Source: Acetomicrobium thermoterrenum DSM 13490
GTDB lineage: Bacteria > Synergistota > Synergistia > Synergistales > Acetomicrobiaceae
Assembly: GCF_900107215.1 (NCBI RefSeq)
Contig: NZ_FNPD01000001.1
Coordinates: forward strand, 1 to 64,000
Direction of reading: 5' to 3'
DNA length: 64,000 bases
The notes beneath the pieces are model-generated. The model searched no databases and was not told the origin of the DNA. It worked only from the letters and a program-made list of their open reading frames with translations. Made by a program: the position numbers and the translations under genes. This document shows, piece after piece, positions 8,373 through 17,305 of the stretch; within the stretch, counting starts at the first letter, position 1, and each line of letters starts with the position of its first letter.

Positions 8373-9665
8373 TTGGTGAGGTTGGAATTGCATAAAGTCA
8401 AGATCGAGGATGTACAATGGGGCGATGCTACCAAGGTCGAAAATAACGTCCTTTACATCAACCGCGAAGAAATTACGGATATGCTGTTAGAGGATGATCG
8501 CTTTGAGTCCGTAAAGGTGGATTTAGCTCGTCCCGGAGAAAGGGTTCGCATTATCCCGGTCAAAGACGTGATAGAGCCCAGGTGCAAGATCGAGGGCGAA
8601 GGCGACGTTTTTCCGGGTTTCATCGGCGATGTCGAGGGTAGCGTAGGGAGGGGCAAGACATTAGTGTTGTCAGGTGCGGCAGTTGTGACCTGTGGCAAGA
8701 TAGTCGGTTTCCAGGAAGGGATTATTGATATGTCGGGCCCCGGTGCCGATTACACGCCCTTCTCCAAGACCAATAACGTGGTCTTGGTCTTTACGCCCAA
8801 GGAAGGTATTGAAAGGCACGATTATGAGGCGGCATGTCGCGTGGCCGGGCTCAAGGTCGCGCACTTTTTGGCGGTGAATGCGAAGGGAACGTCTCACGAC
8901 GAAGTATCGCTTTACGAATTAGGGGAGATAACGAAAAGGCCCAAGGAGCTCGAGAGTTTGCCTAAGGTAGCATATCTTTACATGTTGCAGTCCCAAGGTC
9001 TTCTTCACGATACCTACGTATATGGAGTCGACGCGAAGAGGATACTTCCAACGCTAATTCATCCTAATGAGGTCTTCGATGGGGCTATCGTGTCGGGCAA
9101 CTGCGTATCCGCCTGCGATAAGAATAGCACCTATGTCCATCAAAATAATCCTGTAATAGAAGCCCTCTATAAGAGGCATGGCAGAGACATTGATTTCGTA
9201 GGTTGCATAATTACCAACGAGAACGTGACGCTCGAAGATAAGAAGAGAAGCTCTTCCTATGCGGTCAAGCTTGCCAAGATGCTTGGAGTTGACGGGTTGA
9301 TAATTACGGAAGAAGGTTTCGGAAATCCCGATAGTGACTTGATCATGAACTGCAGAAAGGCGGAGCGTGCGGGTATAAAGACGGTGCTCATTACCGACGA
9401 ATATGCCGGAAGGGACGGAGCCAGCCAATCCCTCGCCGATGCGGCCCCTGAAGCGAACGCCGTCGTAAGCGCCGGAAACGCAAACCCGACGGTCCAATTG
9501 CCCCCTATGGAAAAACTGATAGGTTTTTCCGAATCAGCCAATGTCATAGCGGGAGGTTTTTCTGGAAGCTTAAAGGAAGATGGTTCCATCGAAGTTGAGT
9601 TGCAGGCAATAACGGGTGCTACCAACGAGCTTGGTTTCACCTGTTTTTCTGCCGAAACCAGATAA
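8373..9665 (+). CDS. grdE: Glycine reductase component B, GrdE precursor
   Basis: GrdE is a proprotein of the substrate-specific component B. It cleaves itself at an internal cysteine to make a pyruvoyl group that binds glycine as a Schiff base. The cleavage context SGNCVSACDKNSTY is intact, with the candidate cysteine at residue 244 (Cys242 in the studied clostridial enzyme). The protein is 430 residues, normal for the family. It starts at TTG 8373 or the adjacent GTG 8376 behind AAGGGGGTG. It is followed 26 bases later by grdA. Confidence 0.96.
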   Translation: MVRLELHKVKIEDVQWGDATKVENNVLYINREEITDMLLEDDRFESVKVDLARPGERVRIIPVKDVIEPRCKIEGEGDVFPGFIGDVEGSVGRGKTLVLSGAAVVTCGKIVGFQEGIIDMSGPGADYTPFSKTNNVVLVFTPKEGIERHDYEAACRVAGLKVAHFLAVNAKGTSHDEVSLYELGEITKRPKELESLPKVAYLYMLQSQGLLHDTYVYGVDAKRILPTLIHPNEVFDGAIVSGNCVSACDKNSTYVHQNNPVIEALYKRHGRDIDFVGCIITNENVTLEDKKRSSSYAVKLAKMLGVDGLIITEEGFGNPDSDLIMNCRKAERAGIKTVLITDEYAGRDGASQSLADAAPEANAVVSAGNANPTVQLPPMEKLIGFSESANVIAGGFSGSLKEDGSIEVELQAITGATNELGFTCFSAETR

Positions 9666-9691
9666 ATAATAAAAACAGGAGGTGTTAACCC

Positions 9692-10174
9692 ATGGCAAAG
9701 GGGAAATTGGTCGGTAAAAAGCTGATACTCCTTGGCGAACGGGATGGAATTCCCGGTCCCGTAATGGAGGCCTGTTTAAAGGACAGCGGAGCCGATATAG
9801 TGTTTTCCGTGACCGAATGCTTCGTCTGAACGGCCGCGGGAGCCATGGACCTGCAGAATCAACAGCGCGTCAAGGACGCAGCCGAGAAATTCGGTGCTGA
9901 AAACGTCGTAGTAATACTGGGCAGCTCCGATGCAGAGGGCGCAGAAATTTACGCCGAAACCGTTACAAACGGAGATCCGACTTACGCAGGTCCATTGGCA
10001 GGAGTCCCGTTGGGACTCGCAGTTTATCACATGTTTGAACCGGAGATAAAAGAGGAAGTGGATCCCGCTGTTTGGGAAGAGCAAATGGGAATGATGGAGA
10101 TGGTTTTGGATCCTGAGGCCCTATCTCAAGCGGTAGCTAAAATGCGAGAGCAATGCAGCAAGTATACTCTCTAG
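9692..10174 (+). CDS. grdA: Glycine reductase selenoprotein A, GrdA (UGA = Sec46)
   Basis: GrdA is the small selenoprotein that takes the carboxymethyl group from component B on its selenocysteine and passes it to component C. The 160-residue frame is interrupted by TGA at 9827-9829, within the motif C43-F-V-U46-T-A. This is the CxxU redox motif of known GrdA, so the TGA is read as selenocysteine rather than stop. Translation continues in the same frame to TAG 10172-10174. ATG 9692 follows AGGAGGTG. Plain ORF calling finds only the part after the TGA (from 9845) and misses the N-terminus. Confidence 0.96.
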
Positions 10175-10205
10175 GGTTGCGATGAGAGATAGGGAGGGAT
10201 TATTT

Positions 10206-11513
10206 GTGGCTTATAGGGTAGTGCACTATATAAATCAATTTTTCGCCGGCATAGGCGGCGAGGAAAGGGCGGATTATCCGCCAGAGCTTCGCGATGGCGT
10301 GGTAGGCCCTGGGCAGGCCCTGCAGGCAGCCTTTGGAAAAGAGGCTACTATAGTGGCGACGGTAATTTGCGGTGACGGCTATTTCGCCGAACATATGGAT
10401 GAGGCTATAAACAAAATTATCGAGATGCTCAAGGAATACAAACCCGATGCCCTCGTTGCGGGACCGGCTTTTAACGCGGGACGATACGGCATGGCCTGTG
10501 GCGCCATATGCGATGCCGTCGCTAAAAGGCTGGGCATACCGGTCGTTACTGCCATGTATCGGGAAAATCCCGCTGTCGAGATTTACAAAAAGGGCATTTA
10601 CATAATCGAAGCGGCGGATAGCGCCAGAGGAATGCGCGATGCCATACCTAAAATGGCCCGCCTCGTTTTGAAACAATTGAAGGGGGAAACTATTGGGAGC
10701 CCTAAAGAAGAGTGCTACATAGAGCGTGGCGTCAGAGTAAACGTATTCAGAGATCGAATTGGAGCCGAGAGGGCAGTCGATATGCTCGTGAAAAAGCTTC
10801 GCGGCGAGGAGTTTGTCTCAGAGTATCCCATGCCATCCTTCGATCGTGTGCCACCCGCTCCTGCTATAAAGGACATAAAGAAAGCCAAAATTGCCCTTGT
10901 TACCTCTGGAGGCATAGTTCCCAAGGGCAACCCCGATAGAATAGAAGCTTCAAGCGCCACCAAGTTCGGGGAATATAGCTTAGCGGGCTTACAGGACCTC
11001 ACATCGGAAACGCACGAGACGGCTCACGGAGGTTATGATCCTACCTATGCAAACGATGACCCCGATAGGGTATTGCCAGTGGATGTGGCAAGAGAACTGG
11101 AAAGGGAGGGCTCCTTTGGCTCGCTTCACGATAAATATTACGCGACCGTGGGCAACGGAACTCCCGTAGCCTATGCCAAGAGCTTTGGAGAGGAGATTGC
11201 CAAGAGGTTGAAGAACGATAATGTAGATGGCGTCATCCTTACGTCCACCTGAGGAACCTGTACTCGTTGCGGTGCAACGATGGTAAAGGAATTGGAGAGA
11301 GCGGGTTTACCCACCGTGCATATATGTACTATAGTTCCCATATCACAGACCGTCGGAGCGAACAGAATAGTTCCGGCCGTCGCAATTCCTCACCCCCTTG
11401 GCGATCCGACAAAGTCGTCGGAAGAAGAAAGGGCAATAAGACGCCGCCTTTTAAACAAAGCATTAAAGGCCTTACAGGCAGATATCAAGGAACAGACCGT
11501 TTTTGACGATTAA
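10206..11513 (+). CDS. grdB: Glycine reductase component B selenoprotein, GrdB (UGA = Sec349)
   Basis: GrdB is the selenocysteine subunit of the glycine-specific component B, which attacks the Schiff-base-activated glycine. GTG 10206 (AYRVVHYINQFFAGIGGEE) fits the family N-terminus and sits behind AGGGAGGG. The upstream ATG 10182 lacks a site. The frame meets TGA at 11250-11252 in the context TST-U-GTCTRCGATM, and the downstream frame (VKELERAGLPTVHICTIVPISQTVGANRIVPAVAIPHPLG) is classic GrdB C-terminus. The full product is 435 residues. Without Sec decoding it would be called as two truncated genes. Confidence 0.96.
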
Positions 11514-11522
11514 CTTCTCTCC

Positions 11523-11563
11523 GATCAAGGGGCCAAAGGGACCTTTCTTTTGACCCCTTGATC
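11523..11563 (+). repeat. Intercistronic hairpin between grdB and grdC
   Basis: A perfect 10-base inverted repeat, GATCAAGGGG (11523-11532) with CCCCTTGATC (11554-11563), has a partly paired 21-base loop region. There is no T-run afterwards, so it looks like an mRNA-stabilising or processing hairpin rather than a terminator. It fills the gap between the A/B and C component genes. Confidence 0.7.
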
Positions 11564-11570
11564 AATTAAA

Positions 11571-13157
11571 TTGGCGGTAATTTCGGACATAAGGAGCGTG
11601 CATGATTACATGCGAAAGGTTGCTATAAAAGAATATGCCTATTGCTTGAACCACACCCCCGAACTTGCCTATCACTATGGCAATACCCCCTTTTGGGAAA
11701 GGAAGGCCAAAGGAGAATCGGAGTTTCTGCTTTCCCTGTCAAAATCGATGCGTCCCTTTGAAGAGGCAGTAAGTTACGCCGCAAACCAAGCCTTCATCGG
11801 AGGGATTGATCCGGAGGACCTGGAGGCTCAGCCTGTTCCGTGGTACCAAAATCCGATGAGGGGAGCCTCTCGTTGGGGCCAATTTGGAGAGATAATGCCC
11901 GAAGATGAATTTTTGGCCCTTATGGATATTTCCGACGTCTTCGACATCATCTGGCTTGAGGAAACCTTTTCGGGAAAGGTCAAGGACAAGCTCCAAAGCC
12001 ACTCCTTGATAAACCCCGACATTTTACAGCGTCTGGAAAAGGGTCATCCCATTGATGAAATAGAGAGGGAAATAAGAGAGAATGAGGCGTTACCGTTATA
12101 TTACGACGGTATAACAGTTGGATGCTGTAGAAAAGCCCATGAATTTGACGAATGTCTGTCCTCCTATGTACTGCTCGAGAACATAGCCTGCAAAGCCGGC
12201 GGAGTATTGGCTTTGCTCCATCTACTGAAACGTGCGGGCATGAAACCTGAAGAAGTCGATTTCATCATAGAGTGTTCCGAAGAAGCTGCGGGAGACATGA
12301 ACCAAAGGGGAGGGGGCAATTTCGCCAAATCAGTAGGTGAAATTGCCGGCTGTATAAATGCAAGCGGGTGTGACGTAAGGGGCTTTTGCGCCGGACCTGC
12401 CTACGCTCTTATCAACGCAGCGGGACAGGTGGCATCCGGTATCAGGAAAAACGTAGTGGTGTTAGCCGGAGGAGCCGTTCCGAAGCTTTACATGAACGCA
12501 CGGGATCACGTGAAAAAAAATATCCCGGCACTGGAGGATGTCTTGGGTAATTTTGCAGTATTGCTCACTCCCGAAGACGGGGTCTCTCCCGTAATAAGGC
12601 TCGATGCAATCGGAAAACATTCCGTGGGGGCCGGGGCCTCTCCCCAAGCCATAACCGAGGCTCTTGTTTACGAGCCGTTAAAGCGGATCGGGCTTGGCAT
12701 TGCCGATGTGGATAAATATGCGGCAGAGCTGCAAAACCCCGAGATAACGCTGCCGGCAGGAGCGGGAAATGTCCCCGAGGCCAACTTCAAGATGATCGCA
12801 GCCCTTGCCGTAATGAAGAAGGAGCTCGAAAGAGCCGATATGGCTGATTTTATAAAGGAACGCGGAATGCCCGGCTTCGCACCAACGCAAGGACATGTAC
12901 CCTCCGGCGTGCCGTTTATAGGGCATGCCTGCGAGAAGATAAAGAAGGGAACGATGAAGAGGTCGATGATAATAGGAAAGGGAAGCCTCTTTTTGGCACG
13001 TTTGACGAACCTATCCGATGGAGCTTCCTTTATCATAGAATCGCCTTCGCCTCTTGCCGGTGAGGAAAAGACCGTAAGCAAAGAAGCGATAAAGGAAATC
13101 ATTTTGGAAGTGCTTGCCGATCTCGCCGGTTCGCTTAAAGGTACTGCCAAAGAGTAA
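11571..13157 (+). CDS. grdC: Glycine reductase component C, beta subunit GrdC
   Basis: GrdC is one subunit of component C, which converts the selenoprotein-bound carboxymethyl group to acetyl phosphate. It has the ketoacyl-synthase (FabH/thiolase) fold of acyl-transfer enzymes. The 528-residue protein carries the family block YANQAFIGGIDPEDLEAQPVPWYQNPM-like region (about 70-95) and the cysteine-rich centre GCINASGCDVRGFCAGPAYALINAAGQVASG (about 262-292). It starts at TTG 11571, right after the hairpin; no strong ribosome site is seen. The region upstream of KEYAYCLNHTPELAY is poorly conserved, so a later start is possible. Confidence 0.92.
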   Translation: MAVISDIRSVHDYMRKVAIKEYAYCLNHTPELAYHYGNTPFWERKAKGESEFLLSLSKSMRPFEEAVSYAANQAFIGGIDPEDLEAQPVPWYQNPMRGASRWGQFGEIMPEDEFLALMDISDVFDIIWLEETFSGKVKDKLQSHSLINPDILQRLEKGHPIDEIEREIRENEALPLYYDGITVGCCRKAHEFDECLSSYVLLENIACKAGGVLALLHLLKRAGMKPEEVDFIIECSEEAAGDMNQRGGGNFAKSVGEIAGCINASGCDVRGFCAGPAYALINAAGQVASGIRKNVVVLAGGAVPKLYMNARDHVKKNIPALEDVLGNFAVLLTPEDGVSPVIRLDAIGKHSVGAGASPQAITEALVYEPLKRIGLGIADVDKYAAELQNPEITLPAGAGNVPEANFKMIAALAVMKKELERADMADFIKERGMPGFAPTQGHVPSGVPFIGHACEKIKKGTMKRSMIIGKGSLFLARLTNLSDGASFIIESPSPLAGEEKTVSKEAIKEIILEVLADLAGSLKGTAKE

Positions 13158-13177
13158 GGCTTAAGAGGTGAAATGTT

Positions 13178-14335
13178 GTGAGTGATGTCAATTTGAAAAA
13201 GTTAATCGGCGAAGCGTTGATTGAAATTGTAGATGCGGCCAAAGGCGGAAGCAAGCTCATGCCTATCGGTTTGATGAGCAGCGGAAGCGAGCTTGGTTCA
13301 GAAGAGATGGCTTTGGGAGGTAGGCTTGCCCAGCAACAATACCCTTTTATAAAAGTGGTTATGATAGGCCCTCGTGTCAAAGGTTTCGACGATCTCGAAT
13401 GGATTGAGACCGACGATTGCGAGGCCGACATCCAAAATGCAATGGAAAAAGCTTTGAAAGAAGGTAGCATAAAAGGTGCCGTTGCCCTCCATTATCCCTT
13501 CCCTTTGGGCGTCGCTACCGTTGGAATGATACACGCGCCTGCCAAGGGGAAGCCCCTCATAATATCCACTTCTACGGGGACTTCTTCCGCTAATAGAGTC
13601 GAAGCCATGGTGTTGAATGCGATTTATGGCATAGCAGTTGCCAAAGCCAGGGGAATCAAGAAGCCGGAAGTTGGCATTTTAAACGTGGATGGGGCGCAAA
13701 TGGTTTACAGATCTCTCAGAAAATTGGCGGAGGGCGGTTACGATATTACCTTTGGAAGCAGTGTAAGGAGTGACGGAGGCCCTATTTTAAGAGGGAACGA
13801 TTTGATAGCCGGTTCCGTGGATGTATGCGTTACCGATACATTGACGGGGAATGTCGTGGTCAAGATATTTAGCGCCTACAACACAGGCGGGAATTACGAA
13901 GCTTTAGGTTGGGGGTACGGGCCGTCCGTGGGAGAGGGGTGGGGCTATGTCGTCTCCATCATTTCCAGGGCTTCCGGGGCCCACGTTATCGCAAATGCCA
14001 TCTACTTTACGGCTGAAGTGTCCTTAGCCGGCCTGCCGTCGCTTGTGAGGAGCGAACTTGAGAGGGCCAGAAATGCAGGCCTTGAAAGCATTCTCGCCCA
14101 ACTGGAAAGCAAGGGGGAGGGCGGGAAATCGCAGGTGGAGCCGCCCAAACCGGAGCCGACAGACGAAGAAATCCATGGTATAGATGTTTTGACGATAGAA
14201 GACGCGGTAAAAACTCTTTGGGCGTCAGGAATATATGCCGAATCGGCCATGGGATGCACTGGCCCAGTCGTAAAAGTTCCTTCACGCTTTCTCGACAAGG
14301 CTAAGGAAGTTTTGGCCGAGGGCGGCTACCTGTAA
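13178..14335 (+). CDS. grdD: Glycine reductase component C, alpha subunit GrdD
   Basis: GrdD holds the thiol that forms the acetyl-thioester released as acetyl phosphate, the ATP-yielding step of Stickland glycine reduction. It is 385 residues, of the PlsX-like phosphate acyltransferase fold. The C-terminal motif ESAMGCTGPVV places the catalytic cysteine at residue 360, matching Cys359 reported as active in Eubacterium acidaminophilum. It starts at GTG 13178 behind AAGAGGTG; an ATG at 13173 is out of frame. It is the last gene of the operon, followed by a strong terminator. Confidence 0.96.
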   Translation: MSDVNLKKLIGEALIEIVDAAKGGSKLMPIGLMSSGSELGSEEMALGGRLAQQQYPFIKVVMIGPRVKGFDDLEWIETDDCEADIQNAMEKALKEGSIKGAVALHYPFPLGVATVGMIHAPAKGKPLIISTSTGTSSANRVEAMVLNAIYGIAVAKARGIKKPEVGILNVDGAQMVYRSLRKLAEGGYDITFGSSVRSDGGPILRGNDLIAGSVDVCVTDTLTGNVVVKIFSAYNTGGNYEALGWGYGPSVGEGWGYVVSIISRASGAHVIANAIYFTAEVSLAGLPSLVRSELERARNAGLESILAQLESKGEGGKSQVEPPKPEPTDEEIHGIDVLTIEDAVKTLWASGIYAESAMGCTGPVVKVPSRFLDKAKEVLAEGGYL

Positions 14336-14371
14336 TCACGATAGAAACAGAGTTATCGCTTTAGGCTAAAA

Positions 14372-14412
14372 CAAAAAGCGTTCTTCGTAAACCGAAGAGC
14401 GCTTTTTTGTTT
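14372..14412 (+). terminator. Rho-independent terminator after grdD
   Basis: AAAAAGCGTTCTTCG and CGAAGAGCGCTTTTTT form a long stem with a short loop and end in T residues. It closes the glycine reductase operon. The rest of the gap to 14682 holds a promoter and no convincing gene. Confidence 0.9.
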
Positions 14413-14558
14413 TCTCTTACTTAAAGGAGTAGTATAATATTGGCAATTACAAAAAATTTCGTAATATTTTATCGTCATATCCCATATCGCAACGTCAACA
14501 TATAAGGCCTACAGTATGACAAATTACACTCTTCTTTATTAGTTGGATGAAAGGTATG

Positions 14559-14587
14559 TTGATATTGCAAAAGCAGTAAAATATTAT
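14559..14587 (+). promoter_or_regulatory. Promoter for the alanine symporter gene
   Basis: TTGATA (14559-14564) and TATTAT (14582-14587) are exactly 17 bases apart, with AT-rich flanks. The leader from about 14594 to 14682 contains an unused AGGAGGTGATG (14598-14607) before a frame of only 16 codons. A second possible 17-codon frame (ATG 14625) runs to TGA 14675, just before the symporter. Confidence 0.65.
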
Positions 14588-14682
14588 TTAATTCGATAGG
14601 AGGTGATGTCTATCGGGAAAAGGCATGGGTATGCTTTCGTTTTTGTCTTTTAATCATATTTTTGAGGAGGGACAGTGAGAGC

Positions 14683-16059
14683 ATGGATCTTTTGTTGAAA
14701 ATTAACGGTGTGGTAAACGGGATAGTATGGGGTCCGTGGATGTGCGTTTTCTTGGTTGGTACCGGTGTTTATTTGACTATTATATTGGGTTTACCACAGA
14801 TACGTTACTTCACCCTCTCGTTTAAGAATGTATTTACAAAGAACGCACGCAAAGGCTATGGTGCAGAAGGTACTATATCTCCCTTTGCAGCCTTGGCTAC
14901 AGCTCTTGCGGGGACTGTTGGATCTGGGAACATTGCTGGAGCTGCAACAGCCATCCATTTAGGTGGACCAGGTGCAGCTTTTTGGATGTGGATAAGCGCA
15001 TTATTTGGAATGACAACTAAAATGGTCGAGATTACTTTAGCAACTCGCTTTAGGGAAAAGGATGAAGCGGGCAACTGGCGCGGAGGAACAATGTACGTTT
15101 TGAGAGCGGCTACGGGGCAGAAGTGGCTGGCATGGCTATTTGCTCTCTTTGCGGCATTGGCAGCCTTTGGAATTGGTAACATGACACAGGCCAACTCTAC
15201 TGCTGAGGCAGTAAAGTTAGGCTTTGGCGTGCCTCATATATATACTGGTATAGCGCTTGCCTTTTTTACGGCCCTGGTTGTCATAGGTGGCTTAAAAAGC
15301 ATAGCTAATGCAACAACCATTCTAATTCCTTTTATGTCCGTGCTATATTTTGTTGGTGGCTTGGTGTTGTTAATAACGAACATTGATAAGCTTCCTGCTG
15401 CTTTTGGATCAGTATTCTATTACGCCTTTCATGATCCTATGGCAATGCCCGGGGCTGTGGCCGGATGGTCGCTAAGGCAAGCGCTGGTGAAAGGTACCGC
15501 TAGAGGCATTTTTTCAAACGAAGCAGGCCTTGGTTCGGCTCCAATGGTTCACTGCACGGCCATAACGGATCATCCCGTTCGCCAGGGCACCATGGGTATT
15601 TTTGAAGTATTTTTGGATACTATAATTATATGCACAATAACCGTTATAGGCATTATTGCAACCGGAACCCTCACTGGTCGACCGGAACTTACGGGCTCTC
15701 AATTGACTTTAACTGCTTTTAGTACCGTTTGGGGCAATACAGGTGTAATATTTGTGTCTATTTCCCTCGCCCTTTTTGCTTACTCGACTGTGCTTGCATG
15801 GTACTGGTACGGTGAGACCGGTGCGACCTATATACTGGGAATAAAGGTGATTCCCTACTATAAGGCACTTTGGATCATCTGTATCGTTCTTGGTGCTTGG
15901 GGTGGAAGTGAGTTTTTGCGGAACATATGGGACTTTGCCGATACGCTAAATGGTTTAATGGCCATACCCAACCTCATCGCTCTGTGGTGGGTATCGGGAG
16001 AGGTTCGCCGTCTGGTCAAGGATTTTGATGCTAAAAGGGCTAGGGGAGAATTGATGTAA
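14683..16059 (+). CDS. Sodium:alanine symporter (AGCS family)
   Basis: A 458-residue alanine/glycine:cation symporter in the inner membrane. The family signature FAALATALAGTVGSGNIAGAATAI (about 67-90) is intact, followed by GGPGAAFWMW and FSNEAGLGSAPMVH (about 278-291). About 10-11 hydrophobic helices are present. ATG 14683 is preferred to TTG 14662 because GAGGAGGG (14664-14671) lies 11 bases upstream of the ATG. It is followed by alanine racemase and alanine dehydrogenase, which makes alanine the probable substrate, with Na+ as coupling ion by family analogy. Confidence 0.94.
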   Translation: MDLLLKINGVVNGIVWGPWMCVFLVGTGVYLTIILGLPQIRYFTLSFKNVFTKNARKGYGAEGTISPFAALATALAGTVGSGNIAGAATAIHLGGPGAAFWMWISALFGMTTKMVEITLATRFREKDEAGNWRGGTMYVLRAATGQKWLAWLFALFAALAAFGIGNMTQANSTAEAVKLGFGVPHIYTGIALAFFTALVVIGGLKSIANATTILIPFMSVLYFVGGLVLLITNIDKLPAAFGSVFYYAFHDPMAMPGAVAGWSLRQALVKGTARGIFSNEAGLGSAPMVHCTAITDHPVRQGTMGIFEVFLDTIIICTITVIGIIATGTLTGRPELTGSQLTLTAFSTVWGNTGVIFVSISLALFAYSTVLAWYWYGETGATYILGIKVIPYYKALWIICIVLGAWGGSEFLRNIWDFADTLNGLMAIPNLIALWWVSGEVRRLVKDFDAKRARGELM

Positions 16060-16071
16060 GTCTTTGGCGTA

Positions 16072-16099
16072 AAGGAGGAGGGGTGTATCCCTCCTCCTT
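16072..16099 (+). repeat. Perfect hairpin between the alanine symporter and alr
   Basis: AAGGAGGAGGG (16072-16082) pairs perfectly with CCCTCCTCCTT (16089-16099) over a 6-base loop, with no T-run after it. One arm resembles a Shine-Dalgarno sequence and the other an anti-Shine-Dalgarno sequence. The real alr site GGGAGGTG follows at about 16107-16114, so the second arm could alternatively pair with it. Confidence 0.75.
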
Positions 16100-16121
16100 G
16101 GATTATGGGAGGTGTTTCCCG

Positions 16122-17237
16122 TTGAATTTAAGGCCAACAAGGTACGAAGTGTACCTCGAAAATTTGCGCCATAACTTCGATAAGATAAAAAGTTTTGTCG
16201 GCCCCCGCGTCCAGGTAATGTCAGTAGTTAAGGCCAATGGATACGGAATGGGCATAGTCCCTATTGCCAAAGCCCTGGAAGAAGCGGGATGTCAGAGATT
16301 TGCCGTTGCTACGCCTGACGAAGCGGTGGCTTTAAGAGAAGCCGGAATAAAAGAGCCCCTATTGGTGCTAGGACCTTCGCCCATTGAAGCGGCAGGCTAC
16401 TACGTCGACCACGATGTTGCAGCGGCACTGACCGATATGGATTTTGCATGTGCTGCAAGTCGGGTTGCAGAGGAAAAAGGTAAAGTGGCCCGACTTCACG
16501 TCAAGATAGACACTGGCATGGGAAGAATTGGTTTTTTGCCTGAAGAGCTGCCCCATATTTTGCCAAAGTTAAAGGGGCTGTCCTGTATTGATATTGAGGG
16601 CGTTTTTACCCACTTTGCCACTGCCGATGAGTCCAACCTGGAATATAGCCGTTGGCAGTTCCGGAGATTTATGAAAGCGCTGGATATACTTGCCGATTTC
16701 GGTATAAAAGTTAGATTACGTCATGTATGCAATAGCGCCGGCATCTTAAATCTTCCGGAATATCACCTTGATGCAGTTAGGCCGGGGTTGATCCTCTATG
16801 GCATGTGGCCATCGGATAGTTGCAGAAAGCCCTTTGACCTGAAAAAAGTTTTTCAAATAAAGACAGAAGTAGCTGTCCTCAGAACGCTGCCTCTCGGAAG
16901 CGGGGTCGGTTACGGACTGCGGTACATGACCAGAGGCGAAGAAAAGATAGCCGTTTTACCCGTAGGGTATCATGATGGCTACCCTCGCGTCCTTTCCATG
17001 AGGGCATCCGTTTTGATCAAGGGAATACGCGCTCCCATCGTAGGAAATATATGCATGGACCAAATGATGGTAAACGTTACCCATATTCCCGATGTTAAGG
17101 TGAAAGACGAAGTGGTTCTTATAGGGGCTCAGGGAGATGAAGAGGTAACGCCCGAAGAGATAGCCAAAATAATTGGCACGATAAATTATGAGGTCCCAAA
17201 TCTCTTTACGCCAAGAGTACCACGTGTATATTTGTGA
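16122..17237 (+). CDS. alr: Alanine racemase
   Basis: PLP-dependent alanine racemase interconverts L- and D-alanine. The PLP lysine lies in MSVVKANGYGMG (about residues 28-39). The second catalytic tyrosine is in GVGYGLRYMT, followed by the family block AVLPVGYHDGYPR, and GNICMDQMMVNVT comes near the C-terminus. The product from TTG 16122 is 371 residues, normal length. Upstream residues of the longer frame run through the hairpin and are unlikely to be translated. Placed between an alanine importer and alanine dehydrogenase, it may let the cell use D-alanine as fuel as well as supply D-Ala for the cell wall. Confidence 0.94.
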   Translation: MNLRPTRYEVYLENLRHNFDKIKSFVGPRVQVMSVVKANGYGMGIVPIAKALEEAGCQRFAVATPDEAVALREAGIKEPLLVLGPSPIEAAGYYVDHDVAAALTDMDFACAASRVAEEKGKVARLHVKIDTGMGRIGFLPEELPHILPKLKGLSCIDIEGVFTHFATADESNLEYSRWQFRRFMKALDILADFGIKVRLRHVCNSAGILNLPEYHLDAVRPGLILYGMWPSDSCRKPFDLKKVFQIKTEVAVLRTLPLGSGVGYGLRYMTRGEEKIAVLPVGYHDGYPRVLSMRASVLIKGIRAPIVGNICMDQMMVNVTHIPDVKVKDEVVLIGAQGDEEVTPEEIAKIIGTINYEVPNLFTPRVPRVYL

Positions 17238-17305
17238 GAAAATATAGTATAATGAATATTAAAGTGCTAGTTTTAATTATCTCAATTTAAGGGAGGCATG
17301 TATAG

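Noticed and set aside
9845-10174. Separate small gene starting inside grdA
   Set aside because: It is the downstream part of GrdA after the selenocysteine UGA; the upstream frame with the ribosome site and CxxU motif belongs to the same protein.
10182-10205. ATG 10182 as the grdB start
   Set aside because: It has no ribosome site and adds residues not seen in the family; GTG 10206 behind AGGGAGGG fits the conserved N-terminus.
11280-11513. Separate 77-residue gene after grdB
   Set aside because: It is the C-terminal part of GrdB after the UGA, in the same frame and with conserved GrdB sequence.
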